Below are positions 12,220 through 23,006 of a stretch of DNA of 64,000 nt, piece after piece. This DNA comes from Hemileia vastatrix (taxonomy: Eukaryota; Basidiomycota; Pucciniomycetes; Pucciniales; Zaghouaniaceae). The stretch lies in assembly GCA_030280995.1 (NCBI GenBank), contig JASXTE010000002.1, forward strand, positions 20,047,683 to 20,111,682. The letters run 5' to 3'. Below the pieces are notes generated by a model. That model searched no databases, was not told the origin of the DNA, and worked only from the letters and a program-made list of their open reading frames with translations. Position numbers and translations under genes: made by a program. Within the stretch, counting starts at the first letter, position 1. Every line of letters begins with the position of its first letter.

Positions 12220-12296
12220 TCCTTATCCCAGGTTTATAATTTGCATACAATAGTACAGTCCATTCTTTAACTGGCCAAAAGCAATTTGAGTTATGG

Positions 12297-12899
12297 TTGG
12301 GTTATGTACCTAATAACCCTGCTAAAACTCTTAATAATCTACCTATATTGGATATCCATCCAGGTACAAAATCTTTTCTTCAAATGCAAGAATTATGCAA
12401 AAAGCATTCTCAAGAATGTATATTTGAGTATGAGAAGAAAAGATGGGATAAAGCCTATAAAGAGAAAATGTTCAAAGAGGGTAATGAAGTCCTTATTTCT
12501 ACACTAAATTTCATTTTAAATGGTAATGTTAAATTGAAGGATCTATTCATTGGACCTTTTGTAGTAAAAAAGATGGTTGGTAACAATGCTGTTGAAATTA
12601 TTCTATATGCACCATATGATAGAAAACATCCAGTATTTTCTATTTCTCTTATAAAAACATACCATTCTAATGATACTGCTCGATTTCCAAAAAGATCAGG
12701 AAGGCATAAACACCAACCTGAAAAAATAGTTGAAAAGACAGAAATTGAAAAGTTACTTAAAAAGAGACACCTTATAAAAGAAAAGGGAGTTGAGTATCTA
12801 TTAAGGTTTAATAATAAATATAGGGAATATGACCAGTGGATTCCAGAAAATGAAATCTCTGATCTTAAAAATCTCTCGAAAAAATTAAAATCCAAATAA
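12297..12899 (+). pseudogene. Integrase C-terminus with chromodomain, G1
   Basis: The first 140 residues are the integrase C-terminal region (G-N-V-K-L-K-D-L-F-I-G-P-F-V-V is the GPF/Y-type motif; H-P-V-F-S-I-S-L-I-K-T-Y). Residues about 147-190 fit a chromodomain: E-I-E-K-L-L-K-K-R, then V-E-Y-L-L-R-F-N-N-K-Y, then D-Q-W-I-P-E-N-E-I. Of the aromatic cage only the tryptophan is clear. The chromodomain in this family steers integration to marked chromatin. The ORF ends 112 bp before the polypurine tract and 3' LTR. Confidence 0.78.
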
Positions 12900-13001
12900 T
12901 ACTGTTTAATTCAGTTAATGTATCATAGAAAATTTAAAATTATTTTTCTATTCACTCCTTACTTATTAATTAAAATGTCTTAAAAAATTTTATTGTTTTT
13001 T

Positions 13002-13013
13002 TGGGTGAGGGAG
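13002..13013 (+). promoter_or_regulatory. Polypurine tract of G1
   Basis: The purine-rich GGGTGAGGGAG, after a T run, directly abuts the TGTCAG of the 3' LTR at 13014. It is the expected plus-strand DNA primer site. Confidence 0.7.
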
Positions 13014-14190
13014 TGTCAGCCTAGGTATCCCCAGGATTGATTGATTCTTATATCTAAAATGAGATAAACTTAATTACATTAAGCTTATAACTTAAAAGTA
13101 AGTTTATAATACTTGTATATATGGTTATAATACTTATCTATGTAATTATTACACTATCATATGACTTATAGTAGTTTAAATAGCTTATACATAGCCTATT
13201 GATACTTATTAAGGTGCTAATAAAGTCATAATATACTTATATTAAGTAATATTAAGTAATTATAGACATACATAAGCTAATATGTACACATAAACCTCAT
13301 ATTCAGTGAAATATGTAGTTATATTATGTATATTTAGGTCTAAAAGTAAATTTTAATCTCTTGTAAGCCTATGAATTTTTTTTATCTGCTTATTTTAGGT
13401 CATATGGAAATATTTAGTGGACTCAAAACACCTACACAAGCATATACACCATTATCAGGCAGATATATCCAGTTTGGACAACTTAATCTGATTCCTTTGA
13501 TGGATTTTCACAGATTTATGGGTTGGGATATAATTACTGGGTTAATATGGAATCTTGGAGATGTTATTAGGGGCTTGGACTGTTAATTTGGTTCTTTATA
13601 TGCTTTGGGTTGCATTATATACTCTTTGGATGATTAATTTTACCTGTTTCTTTATGGTATCTGCTTTTATCTGTTTATTTTATTTATAGTATGGGTCTGA
13701 GGTACCATTAATTGTGATTGAGGGTCCTTACTTGAAGTCTGTTTGTTGAAGCAGATGGAAGTGGACGCTATGGAGAGGTGATGGGCCCTCACAGTGCTGT
13801 AATTTCCAGGGATATCAGTGACATCATCTGGATTGAAGGTCTGTGCACTCAAGTGGATTTTGGTATAAGTAAGGGAGGATTTGGCAGGTTACTAGACATC
13901 ACTTACTTACTAAAAATGAAATAAACACTATAAAAAAATTATTATTATATATAAATATATTATAAAGCATTTATAAATTGATATTAACTTTATATAAGCT
14001 ATAACTATATTTAATTTATCTATATGCCACCACTAGCACGCATAAAAATCCAAGTATTGTGAGTTTATATTGATAATAACTATTTTATTAGTCTTCCCCT
14101 GAGGTTTAATCACTAAATGATTAATAAATAAGTAGTAGGACCATTTATATTAACTATTAAATCATACTTAAACACCAGCATACACTGACA
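13014..14190 (+). repeat. 3' LTR of G1 (1,177 bp)
   Basis: A direct copy of 5348-6523 with scattered substitutions, mostly transitions (for example GTACCACCAAGACTGA against GTATCCCCAGGATTGA). It ends CACTGACA at 14190, followed by the target repeat. Confidence 0.92.
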
Positions 14191-15047
14191 AGAGCTGAGA
14201 ATAGAAAATGTAAATAAGTAAAAATTAGAATGAGCTCAAAGAGCAAAGAATAAAGAGTGATAAAAGTAGATCATTCATTGCAGCAAAAGTAAATACTAAA
14301 AAATTAAATACCCGAACCAAAAGCTACAATAAAAGAGTAAAATAAATTATACACAAGTCTAATGACAAGACAAAAAGCAGTTCTTAGCTAGAAAACAAAG
14401 AATAGAAAATGTAAATAAGTAGAAATTAGAATGAGCTCAAAGAGCAATGAATAGAGAGTGATAAAAGGAGATCATTCATTGCAGAAGAAGAGCATAATAA
14501 AAAAATAATTCCCTGAACCAAAAGTTACAATAAAAGAGTAAAATAAATTAGACACAAGTCTAATGACAAGCCACAAAGCAGTTCTGAGCTAGAAAACAGA
14601 GAATAGAAAATTTAAAGAAGTAAAAACTAGAATGAGCTCAAATAGCAAAGAATAAAGAGTGATCAAATGAGATCATTCATTGCAGAACAAGAGCATATTG
14701 ACAAAGTAAATTCCTGAACCGAAAGTTACAATAAAAGAGTAAAATAAATTAGACACAAGTTTTTTGACAAGACACAAAGCAGTTCTGAGCTAGAGAACTG
14801 AGAATAGAAAATTTAAATAAGTAAAAATTAGAATGAGCTCAAAGAGCAAAAATTCAAGAGTGATAAAAGGAGATAGAAAAATAGTTAGGAGTGATATCTC
14901 CTTTTATCTACACAATAGAAATCAAAAAAATGCACTACTTCACACAAAAATGAATAATGGCTCAGATGGAAGCTAATTTAATAACTCAGAAAAGGCTAAA
15001 ACAGTACACAGTTTCATAAATAATGAGAAAATAACATATATTTCTCA
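14191..15047 (-). repeat. 3' LTR of the copia element with about 200-bp tandem units
   Basis: The minus-strand LTR also includes 5283-5347 on the far side of G1. Tandem units of about 200 bp start near 14196, 14400, 14600 and 14800. Each carries GAATAGAAAATGTAAATAAG, then ATGAGCTCAAAGAGCAA, then AAAGGAGATCATTCATTGCAG, then CTGAACCAAAAGTTACAATA. A unique 170-bp end follows (about 14878-15047). The same pattern with fewer units forms the 5' LTR at 32854-33474. The two LTRs therefore differ in repeat number. Confidence 0.75.
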
Positions 15048-15064
15048 ATACCCTCCCATTCTCA
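15048..15064 (-). promoter_or_regulatory. Polypurine tract of the copia element
   Basis: On the minus strand GAGAATGGGAGGGTAT directly precedes the LTR start TGAGAAATATATG. Position and composition are right for the plus-strand primer. Confidence 0.6.
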
Positions 15065-15660
15065 ATTCTGAAACTCAATAATACCGATTGCTTTGCAGGA
15101 TTCCTCATGTTTGGCATGAGATAAAGACTTAGTAAGTAGATCAGAAAAAATTAATTTTGTCAAGCTTTATTTAATATGCAGTAATTTTGATTCAAAAACT
15201 TCCTGAAACCAAAGGAGATGCATATTAATGTTCCTAGTATGATGTTGATATAATGGATTGTTGACTATTGCAATGGCGCCTTGATTGTCATTGTTTAGGA
15301 TTGGAATATTGTGAGTTAATCAAAGACCAGAAAATAATTGAGTAAACCATGAAATGTACTTGCTGTTTTCAAAGAAGGCACAAAATTCAACTTCAGTTGT
15401 GGATAAAGCAACAACCTGTTATTTGCTGGATCACCATCCTAACAGACCATTGTGAAACACAAGAGATCCCAAAGTAGATTTACATCCCTTAGAAGATCCC
15501 CAGTCAGCATCTGCATAACCAACCAGATCTTTAGAGAATGATAAGCTGCCTAAAGTAATACCATTGAAACTGGTTTTCTTGAGGCATCAGAGAACATACT
15601 TGAAATGCAGGACATGATCTGCTGACAGATTATTGAGAAATTGTGAGTGGGAGCTTGCAG
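15065..15660 (-). pseudogene. RNase H end of copia Pol
   Basis: Minus-strand translation, with stops, shows the copia RNase H pattern: D-W-G-S-S-K-G-C-K-S-T-L-G (family form D-W-A-G-x-x-x-x-R-R-S-T-S-G), V-V-A-L-S-T-T-E-V-E-F-C-A (family V-A-L-S-S-T-E-A-E-Y), and A-S-P-L-V-S-G-S-F. Upstream, at the G2 junction, it reads S-H-S-Q-F-L-N-N-L-S-A-D-H-V-L-H-F-K, the end of the RT region. The reading continues across G2 to 28251. Confidence 0.75.
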
Positions 15661-17040
15661 TGCAGAGTAGACTCCTACAGTCACCTTGCTGGAGGCATAA
15701 TCCAAGGGAGTTGTAAAAACAAAAAGAAGTCCCTTTCCGTCTAATTAAACATAAGATTCAATTAAATAAGCTTGAAGATATTCTTTAAAAGTTGGATGGG
15801 TTGAAATTCTGAGAGTTAGACTTTAAATGCATTGGAAACCTATAATAAAGACAAATCTAAATGCAACCAATTGTTACACCAGCCAACAAAATACCTATTA
15901 TCAGAGTACACTGATAACAGTAACATAAAATACTTAGAACAAGCCTCAACACTTTCCCCAGAGACTGAAAAGTACAATAAAGTGCTCCAGAGACTACCCT
16001 TGGAATGACCTGTTCAAAGGTGCCCTATTAAAGGACTGCCCCAGGTTTTCAGTTTTCCACTAAAATTAAAGAGTGTACTTTATTATATTTTTATTTTATG
16101 AATTTTAAAAGAAAATTAATAAATTTGAGTCCCCCAGGATGAGAGATATCCAATGGTTCCCTATATTTTGATATATGTTATTATTATTGTTGTTTTATGT
16201 TAAATATTTTTAATTATAAAAAAGACCCTTATTATCAAAACTAAAAAGTCAAAAACATGTAGATAACTAAGATTCTCCTGCTTCAGACCTTTCCAAAATT
16301 ACCCTTCCTGCATATAATCTACAATAAACTATTGCTCTAGTAAGAATAATAACTTTCTAACCAAATTTTGCCACAATAGCTAAATTCTTCCATATTGACC
16401 AAACTTTTCCACAGTGACCAAACTTTTCAAAAGTGATCAAAATTTGCCACAGTGACCAAACTTTGCCAAAATTGCCAAAATAATCTTTAGTGACAAAATT
16501 TTTCCACTGCACTTTGCTTTTGCACCAGATAATTACCAGAGAGAACCAGAATGCACTGGAGCGCACTGGAGCGAATTGGCCATTCCTTGAGCACACTTCA
16601 TCTACTAAAATAAAAACTGAAAACAACAAATCAACTAAAAAACTGAGAAAACAGTAAAATATGATAAATAAAAGAAATCTAGACATAGAATATAGGAAAT
16701 TACAGGGTTATCTATTGATAATAATAACTTTCCAATGTTCCAAATATCCAGCTTGAAAATTCAGGAAATATCTAATAAGTTTCCTAAAATAAACTGAGAA
16801 AGCCCTAGAAATACCAAAAAAGTTGGATAATCCTCCTTAGAATCCAGTGAGATCATAGCCAAATCCATAAAGCCATCAAATCACAATAAAAATAGCACCA
16901 TATAACTATTCCAAAATGCCACAAATCAGCTCAAAAATACATAATAACCAAATTATCACCTGGTAACACCACAATTTCCTTTCAACCAATATTCAATCAA
17001 ATTTTCACCTAGGTGGCCTACCCAGATGTGGAATGCCACA
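15661..17040 (-). repeat. 3' LTR of G2 (1,380 bp) with short internal repeats
   Basis: Partner of 26847-28250. Between 16357 and 16500 there are five or more imperfect copies of a unit like TTGCCACAGTGACCAAACTT. They create a spurious repetitive ORF on the minus strand. Confidence 0.85.
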
Positions 17041-17050
17041 TCCTCCCTCC
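17041..17050 (-). promoter_or_regulatory. Polypurine tract of G2
   Basis: Reads GGAGGGAGGA on the minus strand, immediately before TGTGGCATTCC of the 3' LTR. Confidence 0.65.
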
Positions 17051-17219
17051 AATATGGAATGTCCTCATTCCCAAAAATTAAGCATTCAACATTTATTCAT
17101 CAACTACCATCATTGTCATCATGAACTCTTGCTCATCTACTGGCTTATACAGCATAGATCCTGAAGAAATTGACCATTTTTATTGACTTTCTAAACAAGA
17201 TAATAATTAAAGCAACAGA

Positions 17220-17598
17220 ATGTTCTTAGTTTCAACTACCAAAAACTTCTCTTCTCAACCTCCATCTCCTCCATCTCCTTTAACCTTAAAAGACTCTATC
17301 TCTTCAACCTTTGGGACCTCCTATTCTATTCCAGCCCCAATCAACTCTTCTGACTCCCCTATTTTTCCTAGTGAATCTTCTAATTCTTCAAGAATTTCTT
17401 CATTTGCTGTTCAACAAAATATAACCAGTTCTTTTTCAAAAAAAGGTGAGCTCCCTTAACCATAAATTTTATAAAAATTAACAAATTTTAACACATATAG
17501 ATAAATCTAAGCCCCCTGAGGCTTCTTCTTCCAGCCAGTTGGATGATTATGATGGCTATGTTGGAATTATTCTTCCAACAAACAATTCTAAACTTTAG
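17220..17598 (+). CDS. Candidate antisense two-exon serine/proline-rich gene in the 3' part of G2
   Basis: I do not recognise this protein. Exon 1 (17220-17445) is rich in Ser, Pro and Thr (S-Q-P-P-S-P-P-S-P-L-T-L). A 55-bp intron GTGAG...TATAG (17446-17500) would splice in frame into exon 2 (17501-17598), giving D-K-S-K-P-P-E-A-S-S-S-S-Q-L-D-D-Y-D-G-Y before a TAG. After a probable 1-base shift, the sequence reads on as S-E-L-E-E-R and D-I-I-Q-D-F-N-K-S-A-E-K-F to 17696. It lies on the strand opposite to G2, between integrase and 3' LTR, the place of additional ORFs in some plant and fungal gypsy elements. There is no signal peptide or membrane segment, so it does not look like an envelope. 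It may be noise. Confidence 0.4.
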
Positions 17599-17599
17599 A

Positions 17600-19888
17600 T
17601 CACACCCAGCTTCTTCTCCTTCTGAACTTGAGGAACGTTAGGATATCATTCAAGACTTTAATAAGAGTGCTGAGAAATTTTCTAATGTTCTAAATTAACC
17701 ACTCTTGATATAAACCTTTAACCAAAATTATTAGATTCATATGATTGAATTTTAATGATTTAGTTGGTGGTGAAATATATAAAAAAAATAACAATCTGAT
17801 TCTGATGTTTCTATCACAAAGAATAAGAGAGTAAGCCTACACCCTTACTGAACTAGAACTTCAATGATCTAGACATCTCCATAAGGTCCTCCAATTCCTC
17901 TCTACAAAACTTTACATTTCCAAGGAAATTAAAAGATTAGGCTTCCACCCCTAATGAGCTAGAACTGCAATGATCTAGACACCACCATAAGGTCCTCCAA
18001 TTTTCACAACTTCATCCATCATACTAATTTTCCTAAATCACCAATTCAGACCTACAACCAAAAGTCTCCACAAAAAAAATTTTGACCAACTAAATCACCT
18101 ATTCCCAACATAATTACATTCCTCTTCTAAACTAAATCTTGAATATCATCAAAACTAAAAGTCCGGATTCCAAAGTTTTCTGCATAATTGTAAATTCAGG
18201 AGATAGATTCCATACAATCCTTTAAATAAGTGATTGATAAAAAAAATTTCTGTGATTTACAAAAGAATTCCAATTCTTCCTAATGAGTGTCCAAACAACT
18301 GATTGACAAAAGCTCAAGTTTAATATCATAGAGGACCAAGCTTTCATAAATATTTTGTTAAAATTGTCCAAAAAATGATTGAATTTCCAGTTTAAGTTCA
18401 TGGTGGACCAATCCCAACACATCTTTCACCATCAAAAATTCAACACCAATAGCATCCACAGAATGAATAATCCAATCTAGTCTTCTGAGGACAATTCTAT
18501 ATTTCCATTACCACATTTTTAACACCATTTTTATTATACACAAAATTTTCCAGTTTAAGGTCTTAGAGGACCATAAAATGAATAATATTAAATTCTTGAA
18601 ATTTCTTCTTTAATATTCAGTCTTAAGTCTTTATGGATTAACAGATCCCATCTAAAAACCAAAAAAAATCTTCATAAATTCTAAGTTTAAAAACATGAAG
18701 GACTAACAGTTCCAATATAAATCTTTAAAACAGTCTTAAAAACTATCTAGTTTTAAGTCTTGGAGGACTAACAGCTCCCAATAACATATAAAAATCTTGA
18801 AAAGTAGCCAGTTTAAAGTCTTGGAGGACTAAAAGAATATTGTGAAATAGAATCCAGTAGGTATCAAACTCCTCTAGACCCTGTTTCTTGCCTAAAACAT
18901 TATAAAAAAACTTTTAAAAGAATGAAAATTGAAAAATAAAATTAAGATTTATAATAATTATTTAATTTAAGTAATGATTTTTTTTATTTTTTTATTTTTA
19001 TTTTTCATTTTTTTATTTTATTTTATATTATTTATTTAATATATGAAAAAATGAAATTTCAATTTTACAAAAAATAAATAAGAAATAAATTTTATAAATT
19101 TTATATAAAAGATGTCCCCCAGCCATTTTGATGAGCTGTACCCCTGAAATAATATCCACATTCAAGTGCACCTTGATGTGAATACACAGAAAAGAAAGTA
19201 AAACATAATATAATTATAATAGAATAATATTAATTTAAATGAGAGAAAAGAATTAAAATTTTAAATTATTGAGAGAATGATCACTAGGTGGGCTCTCTCC
19301 AATTTTTTAAAATGATTGGAGACCACCAGTGATCCTTCGCTTAGAATATAATTAGTCATAAAATAGAATTTGAAAACAGAAAACAAAAAAATAATAAAAG
19401 TAACAACAAATGAAGGAAAAGAAAATAAATTTTTCCTTTTTTTCCAATGAGCAGATTCAATAAGGTGCTTAATAATCCAGTTTATAGTCTTAGTGGACTT
19501 CCTGTTATAAAAAAGCAAAGACAGGATTCAACTAGAAACAAAGAAAGAATTTTAACAAACATTTTGGGGTAATTGTTTATAGAGCAACCAGCCCATCAAT
19601 TACCCCCAAACTTGCCAATATAATACATAGAAGGTTCCCCTGTGAACACTTCTGCCAATTAATTACATTTCCAACAAAAATTTTCACCATATAATTTTGA
19701 TATAAGAATTTTTTGAACGAATGAATTTTCATTATAATCATCAGGTTTCCTAATCTTCATTAAGATTTTATATTAATTGTAAATAGTTTTTGTAATTTAA
19801 TTGTAAATTTTTGTTTGATGACTGTATTTTATACTTATTGCGGAGTCACCTTTAAAACAATTGTAGGTAATTTATCCTCATTTTGGAT
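17600..19888. other. Non-coding 3' region of G2 with degenerate repeats
   Basis: About 2.3 kb with no supported gene. Two near-copies of a 75-bp stretch lie at 17826-17905 and 17933-18003 (both with TGATCTAGACA and CCATAAGGTCCTCCAATT). A motif like CCAGTTTAAGTCTTGGAGGACTAACAG recurs about every 60-80 bp from 18300 to 18840 and once at about 19479. 18900-19090 is almost pure A/T. A GAAGGTTCCCC segment near 19630 precedes the end of integrase. Confidence 0.5.
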
Positions 19889-21135
19889 TCAAACTTCAGC
19901 ACTATTTGTGGCCCTAGGGTAAAACCTCTTCACTTGATCAGCAGCTACCCTTTTCTTCAAGAAATAACCATCCAGCTCTTTCAAAACATGTGAACCACCA
20001 GAAACCTGTTCTCTAATTCTATATGGTCCATTCCATCTATCAGCAAACATTTTCCACCACTGACTTTCCAAGCTCCTATTACACACCAACACCATATCAC
20101 CAGGCCACAAAGATTTCCTGAGTATATGAGCCAAACTTTTATCCCAATTCCTGACAAACTGATTCCTGATCTTGATCATTCTAGTGTATGCCTTCTCCAG
20201 ATATTCTTCCTTATTCTCTAACTGTTTCATTCTAGCATAGACCAAATCTTCAGTAGTTTTGAAAACATCCCAATCAACACCAAGATAAGGTTCAGCTTCA
20301 AGATCAACCAGTAGAACAGCTTTCTGACAAAAAACTAATTCATAAGGAGAATAACTAGTTTTCCTCTTGGTGGTAATCCTGTCAGCAAATAATAAAAAAG
20401 GGGTAAATAATGCCTCCATTTTTCAGCACATTTTCCACACATTTTAACCAAAGCATCCTTTATAGCTTGATGCCCCCTTTCAACCATTCCGTCTGCGTCA
20501 GGATTATATGGGTTCGCCACCCTAAACTTTTAGCCAATTTGTGAAACAACTTCCTTGAAGTCTGCACCAAACTCAGAGCCACCATCAGCAGTTACCAACT
20601 TCATAACATCATACCTATACACCCATTCTTTCATCAAAAATTCTGCTACATTTTTAGCAGATAAACTAATAAGAGGCACAGCCTCAACCCAACCAGAAAA
20701 ATCATCCCTTTCCACAATCAAGTAATTATATTTACCTTCCTTGATGTGAAAAGCATCTAAACTAACCCGTGCAAAGATAGTATTTTCACCAGTAGAATGT
20801 TCAGGTTCTTTTGGCCTTAAATAACTTCTTCTCTGACATTCTTCACATGACTGAACCCAAGATCTAACAGCCATCTTCATGCCAGGCCACCAAAATCTAT
20901 CAGAAATATGGTTATAAGTTTCTCTAAAGCCTCTATGCTCTAAATCTTCATGAAGAGACTTCATCAACAGTTCTTGACCTTTTCTTTGAGATACAACAAC
21001 TTGATGATTCGGATGTCTTCTTTTCATAAACCTTCTACCAGACAAATAAAAACCAGATGACTTCTTTTTGATAGTCACCCATTCAGCTTCATCACATTCT
21101 TCTGGTTTTCCCAGAGACAAAAAATATTTCACCAT
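19889..21135 (-). pseudogene. Integrase of G2
   Basis: Minus strand in three pieces. 20530-21135 has the HHCC zinc domain (H-E-D-L-E-H-R, then C-E-E-C-Q) and core aspartates in V-S-L-D-A-F-H and V-T-A-D-G-G-S-E-F. 20335-20520 has N-P-Y-N-P-D-A-D-G-M-V-E-R-G-H, giving the glutamate, so the DDE triad is complete. 19889-20419 is the C-terminal domain (W-P-G-D-M-V-L-V, W-N-G-P-Y-R-I, ending R-V-A-A-D-Q-V-K-R-F). One stop separates the first two pieces and a frameshift the third. No chromodomain is seen, unlike G1. Confidence 0.88.
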
Positions 21136-21606
21136 TTAAAAATAAAATCCAGTCTGGCCCCAAATTTCATCAGAAAAATCTTATAATATAATATCCAAAG
21201 GAACCTCTCTGTCCCCAATGTCTCCCACTTGTGAGTGAGAAATTATTCTCTGAGAATTTGGCTGTTTGCTTAATTCCACATAATTCACCTCATTTGAACA
21301 TTTTTCCATGTTACCACTATCCTCTTTCAGATCCCAATTATACACACAATTAACCAGCCTCCAATTATCCCAAAACCCCACACCATCCTCATCTAAAAAA
21401 ACCTCATGGTCATCTAGACCATCAACATCATCAAACTCAACAAAGATAGAGCCAGCCAGTTTAACTTCATGGGGGAGGTATTGAAAGTCTTCAGCACCCT
21501 TAGTACTGGCCTTGATTAGAGGTATATCTTCATCTAAGATATATGAATCAGAATTATCTACTGTAGGTTGTATTCTTGATAATCCATCTGGAATAGTGAA
21601 AGATTT
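21136..21606 (-). pseudogene. RNase H to integrase connector of G2
   Basis: The minus strand encodes a connector after H-R-P...K-S-F-T-I-P-D-G-L-S-R. It is rich in acidic residues (Y-I-L-D-E-D-I-P-L-I-K-A), with a readable tail 21181-21381 ending just upstream of the integrase N-terminus. No catalytic motif is visible. Confidence 0.55.
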
Positions 21607-22067
21607 TCAAGGCCTGTGCACTAAATCAAATGAAAAATTTTGAATAAAAGCTACCCACCTAGTCATTGGAGCATCAGGTAAACTAGGTGAATTAATCATC
21701 TGAATTAAAGATTTAGCATCCACTTGAAGCTCAAAATGTTGACCCCATAAAATATTTTGGATTTTCTTCAAAATTTTTGCCACACAAAAGAGTCCCAACT
21801 ACAGTTGTGAATACCTTAATTCCACCTTGGTAAAAACTTCAGATTCATACCTAAACTGTCTAATATAACTATCCTTATCCATCTGAGACAGAACTGCACC
21901 AGCAACCAACTGACTAGAATCAGCAGCTAAATAAATCCTACCAGCTCCTTCACCATAATCCCAATTATGAAGAACAATATCTTTCCCAACCACCTTCTTC
22001 AACTTAAAAAAAGCTTCTTTGCAAGCTTCATCTCAATCCCAATCAGCATTACTCCTAGTTAACCTTT
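21607..22067 (-). pseudogene. RNase H of G2
   Basis: Two open pieces in one frame. 21799-22002 carries I-Y-L-A-A-D-S-S-Q and G-A-V-L-S-Q, the first RNase H strands with the aspartate kept. 21607-21798 carries F-E-L-Q-V-D-A-K-S-L-I (another acidic position) and W-V-A-F-I-Q-N-F-S-F-D-L-V-H-R-P. TAG codons split the pieces. Upstream (22003-22067) a frameshift joins it to RT, with D-E-A-C-K-E-A-F-F-K-L-K-K. Confidence 0.82.
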
Positions 22068-23006
22068 TCAATTTAGAAGCCAATAAAGAGAAATCCCTAA
22101 TAAACATCCTAACATACACACATACCCCAAAAATTCTCTAACTTCAGTAGTGTTTCTAGGTCTTGGCCAAGATTGAATTTTTTTGACTTCATTCTTTGAC
22201 ATAATATGGCCATCCCTACACACTACATGACCAAGATTCTCCAAATCTGGAACACAACAAGAAAATTTAGAACCATAAAAAGTTAAACCAGCTTCTTCAA
22301 TCCTAAAAAAAATCCTTTCCAAAGTTACATCATACTCCAAAATAAACCTCCTAATACTTGGATTCTCCTCCAGCACTTGATTATCATAATAAGTTGAAGG
22401 AACTTTAATCCCACCATCATCAATAAATATACCAGCATACTGTGGAATTTCATCTTGAAGAATGCAAGCCATTTGTGCTTGATAAACAGCAAGAGAATTA
22501 GTAGTGCCTTGAGGTAATCTAGTCAGCTGAAACCATCAAAGAGGAGTATCAAAGGTTGTCAGGGGTCTTGAATCTGGATATAATTCTCTTTCATCATAGC
22601 CTCCCATAATATCACCCAACCCATAACATACCCTTCCAGAAAAAGCATAAACAAATAACTCTGAGCTTGGAGGCATACCAGCATCTTTTATAGTCACCCT
22701 ATTTGATTCCCTAAGATCATGGACTACTCTAAGTTTTCTATTAGGCTTCTTGATACAGAAAACTGGAGTTGAATAACTTGATGATGATTGTTCATAAAGT
22801 CCAGTCCTAACCCTTTCATTAACAACTTCAATATAATCATCTTTAAGAGCAGCAGGAATTGGAATTGGCTTGAGTTTCCAAGGTTCATGAAAAACAACTG
22901 GAATCTTGTAAGGCTCACCATAAGAATGCTTCAACACACCCCTCTCTTCTTCCACAAAAGCAATAGCCTTCTCCCTCAACACCATCACATCCAGCAACAA
23001 CTTCAT
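22068..23006 (-). pseudogene. Reverse transcriptase of G2
   Basis: 22536-23006 has S-T-P-V-F-C-I-K-K, L-R-V-V-H-D-L-R-E-S-N and the palm segment Y-G-L-G-D-I-M-G-G-Y-D-E-R, typical of one fungal gypsy lineage and unlike the L-D-E-N-K-G-Y of G1. A single TGA follows D-T-P-L (glycine expected), and the same frame then runs through L-T-R-L-P-Q-G-T-T-N-S and the catalytic loop A-G-I-F-I-D-D-G-G (F replaces Y of YxDD). 22068-22472 ends in the thumb (E-F-L-G-Y-V) before a frameshift. Catalytic aspartates are intact, so this RT is one stop away from a complete palm. Confidence 0.9.

Larger units (their letters stand above)
5348..14190 (+). mobile_element. Ty3/gypsy chromovirus-like retrotransposon G1, complete with both LTRs
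   Basis: The element is 8,843 bp with LTRs at 5348-6523 and 13014-14190, both running TGTCAGCCTA to ...CACTGACA and nearly identical, so insertion is fairly recent. Flanking 5-bp repeats AGAAC (5343-5347) and AGAGC (14191-14195) differ at one base. The target lies in a tandem repeat of the copia LTR, whose intact form reads GAGCTAGAGAACTGAGAATAG. The internal order is leader, gag, protease, RT, RNase H, integrase, chromodomain, all on the plus strand. That order with a C-terminal chromodomain defines chromoviruses. Multiple stops and frameshifts make it non-autonomous. Confidence 0.92.

Noticed and set aside
16357..16686. Leu/Phe-rich minus-strand ORF as a membrane protein
   Set aside because: Its second half is the 20-bp LTR repeat translated.
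17220..17598. Envelope gene for G2
   Set aside because: Opposite strand, no signal peptide, no transmembrane segment; kept only as an unknown antisense ORF.
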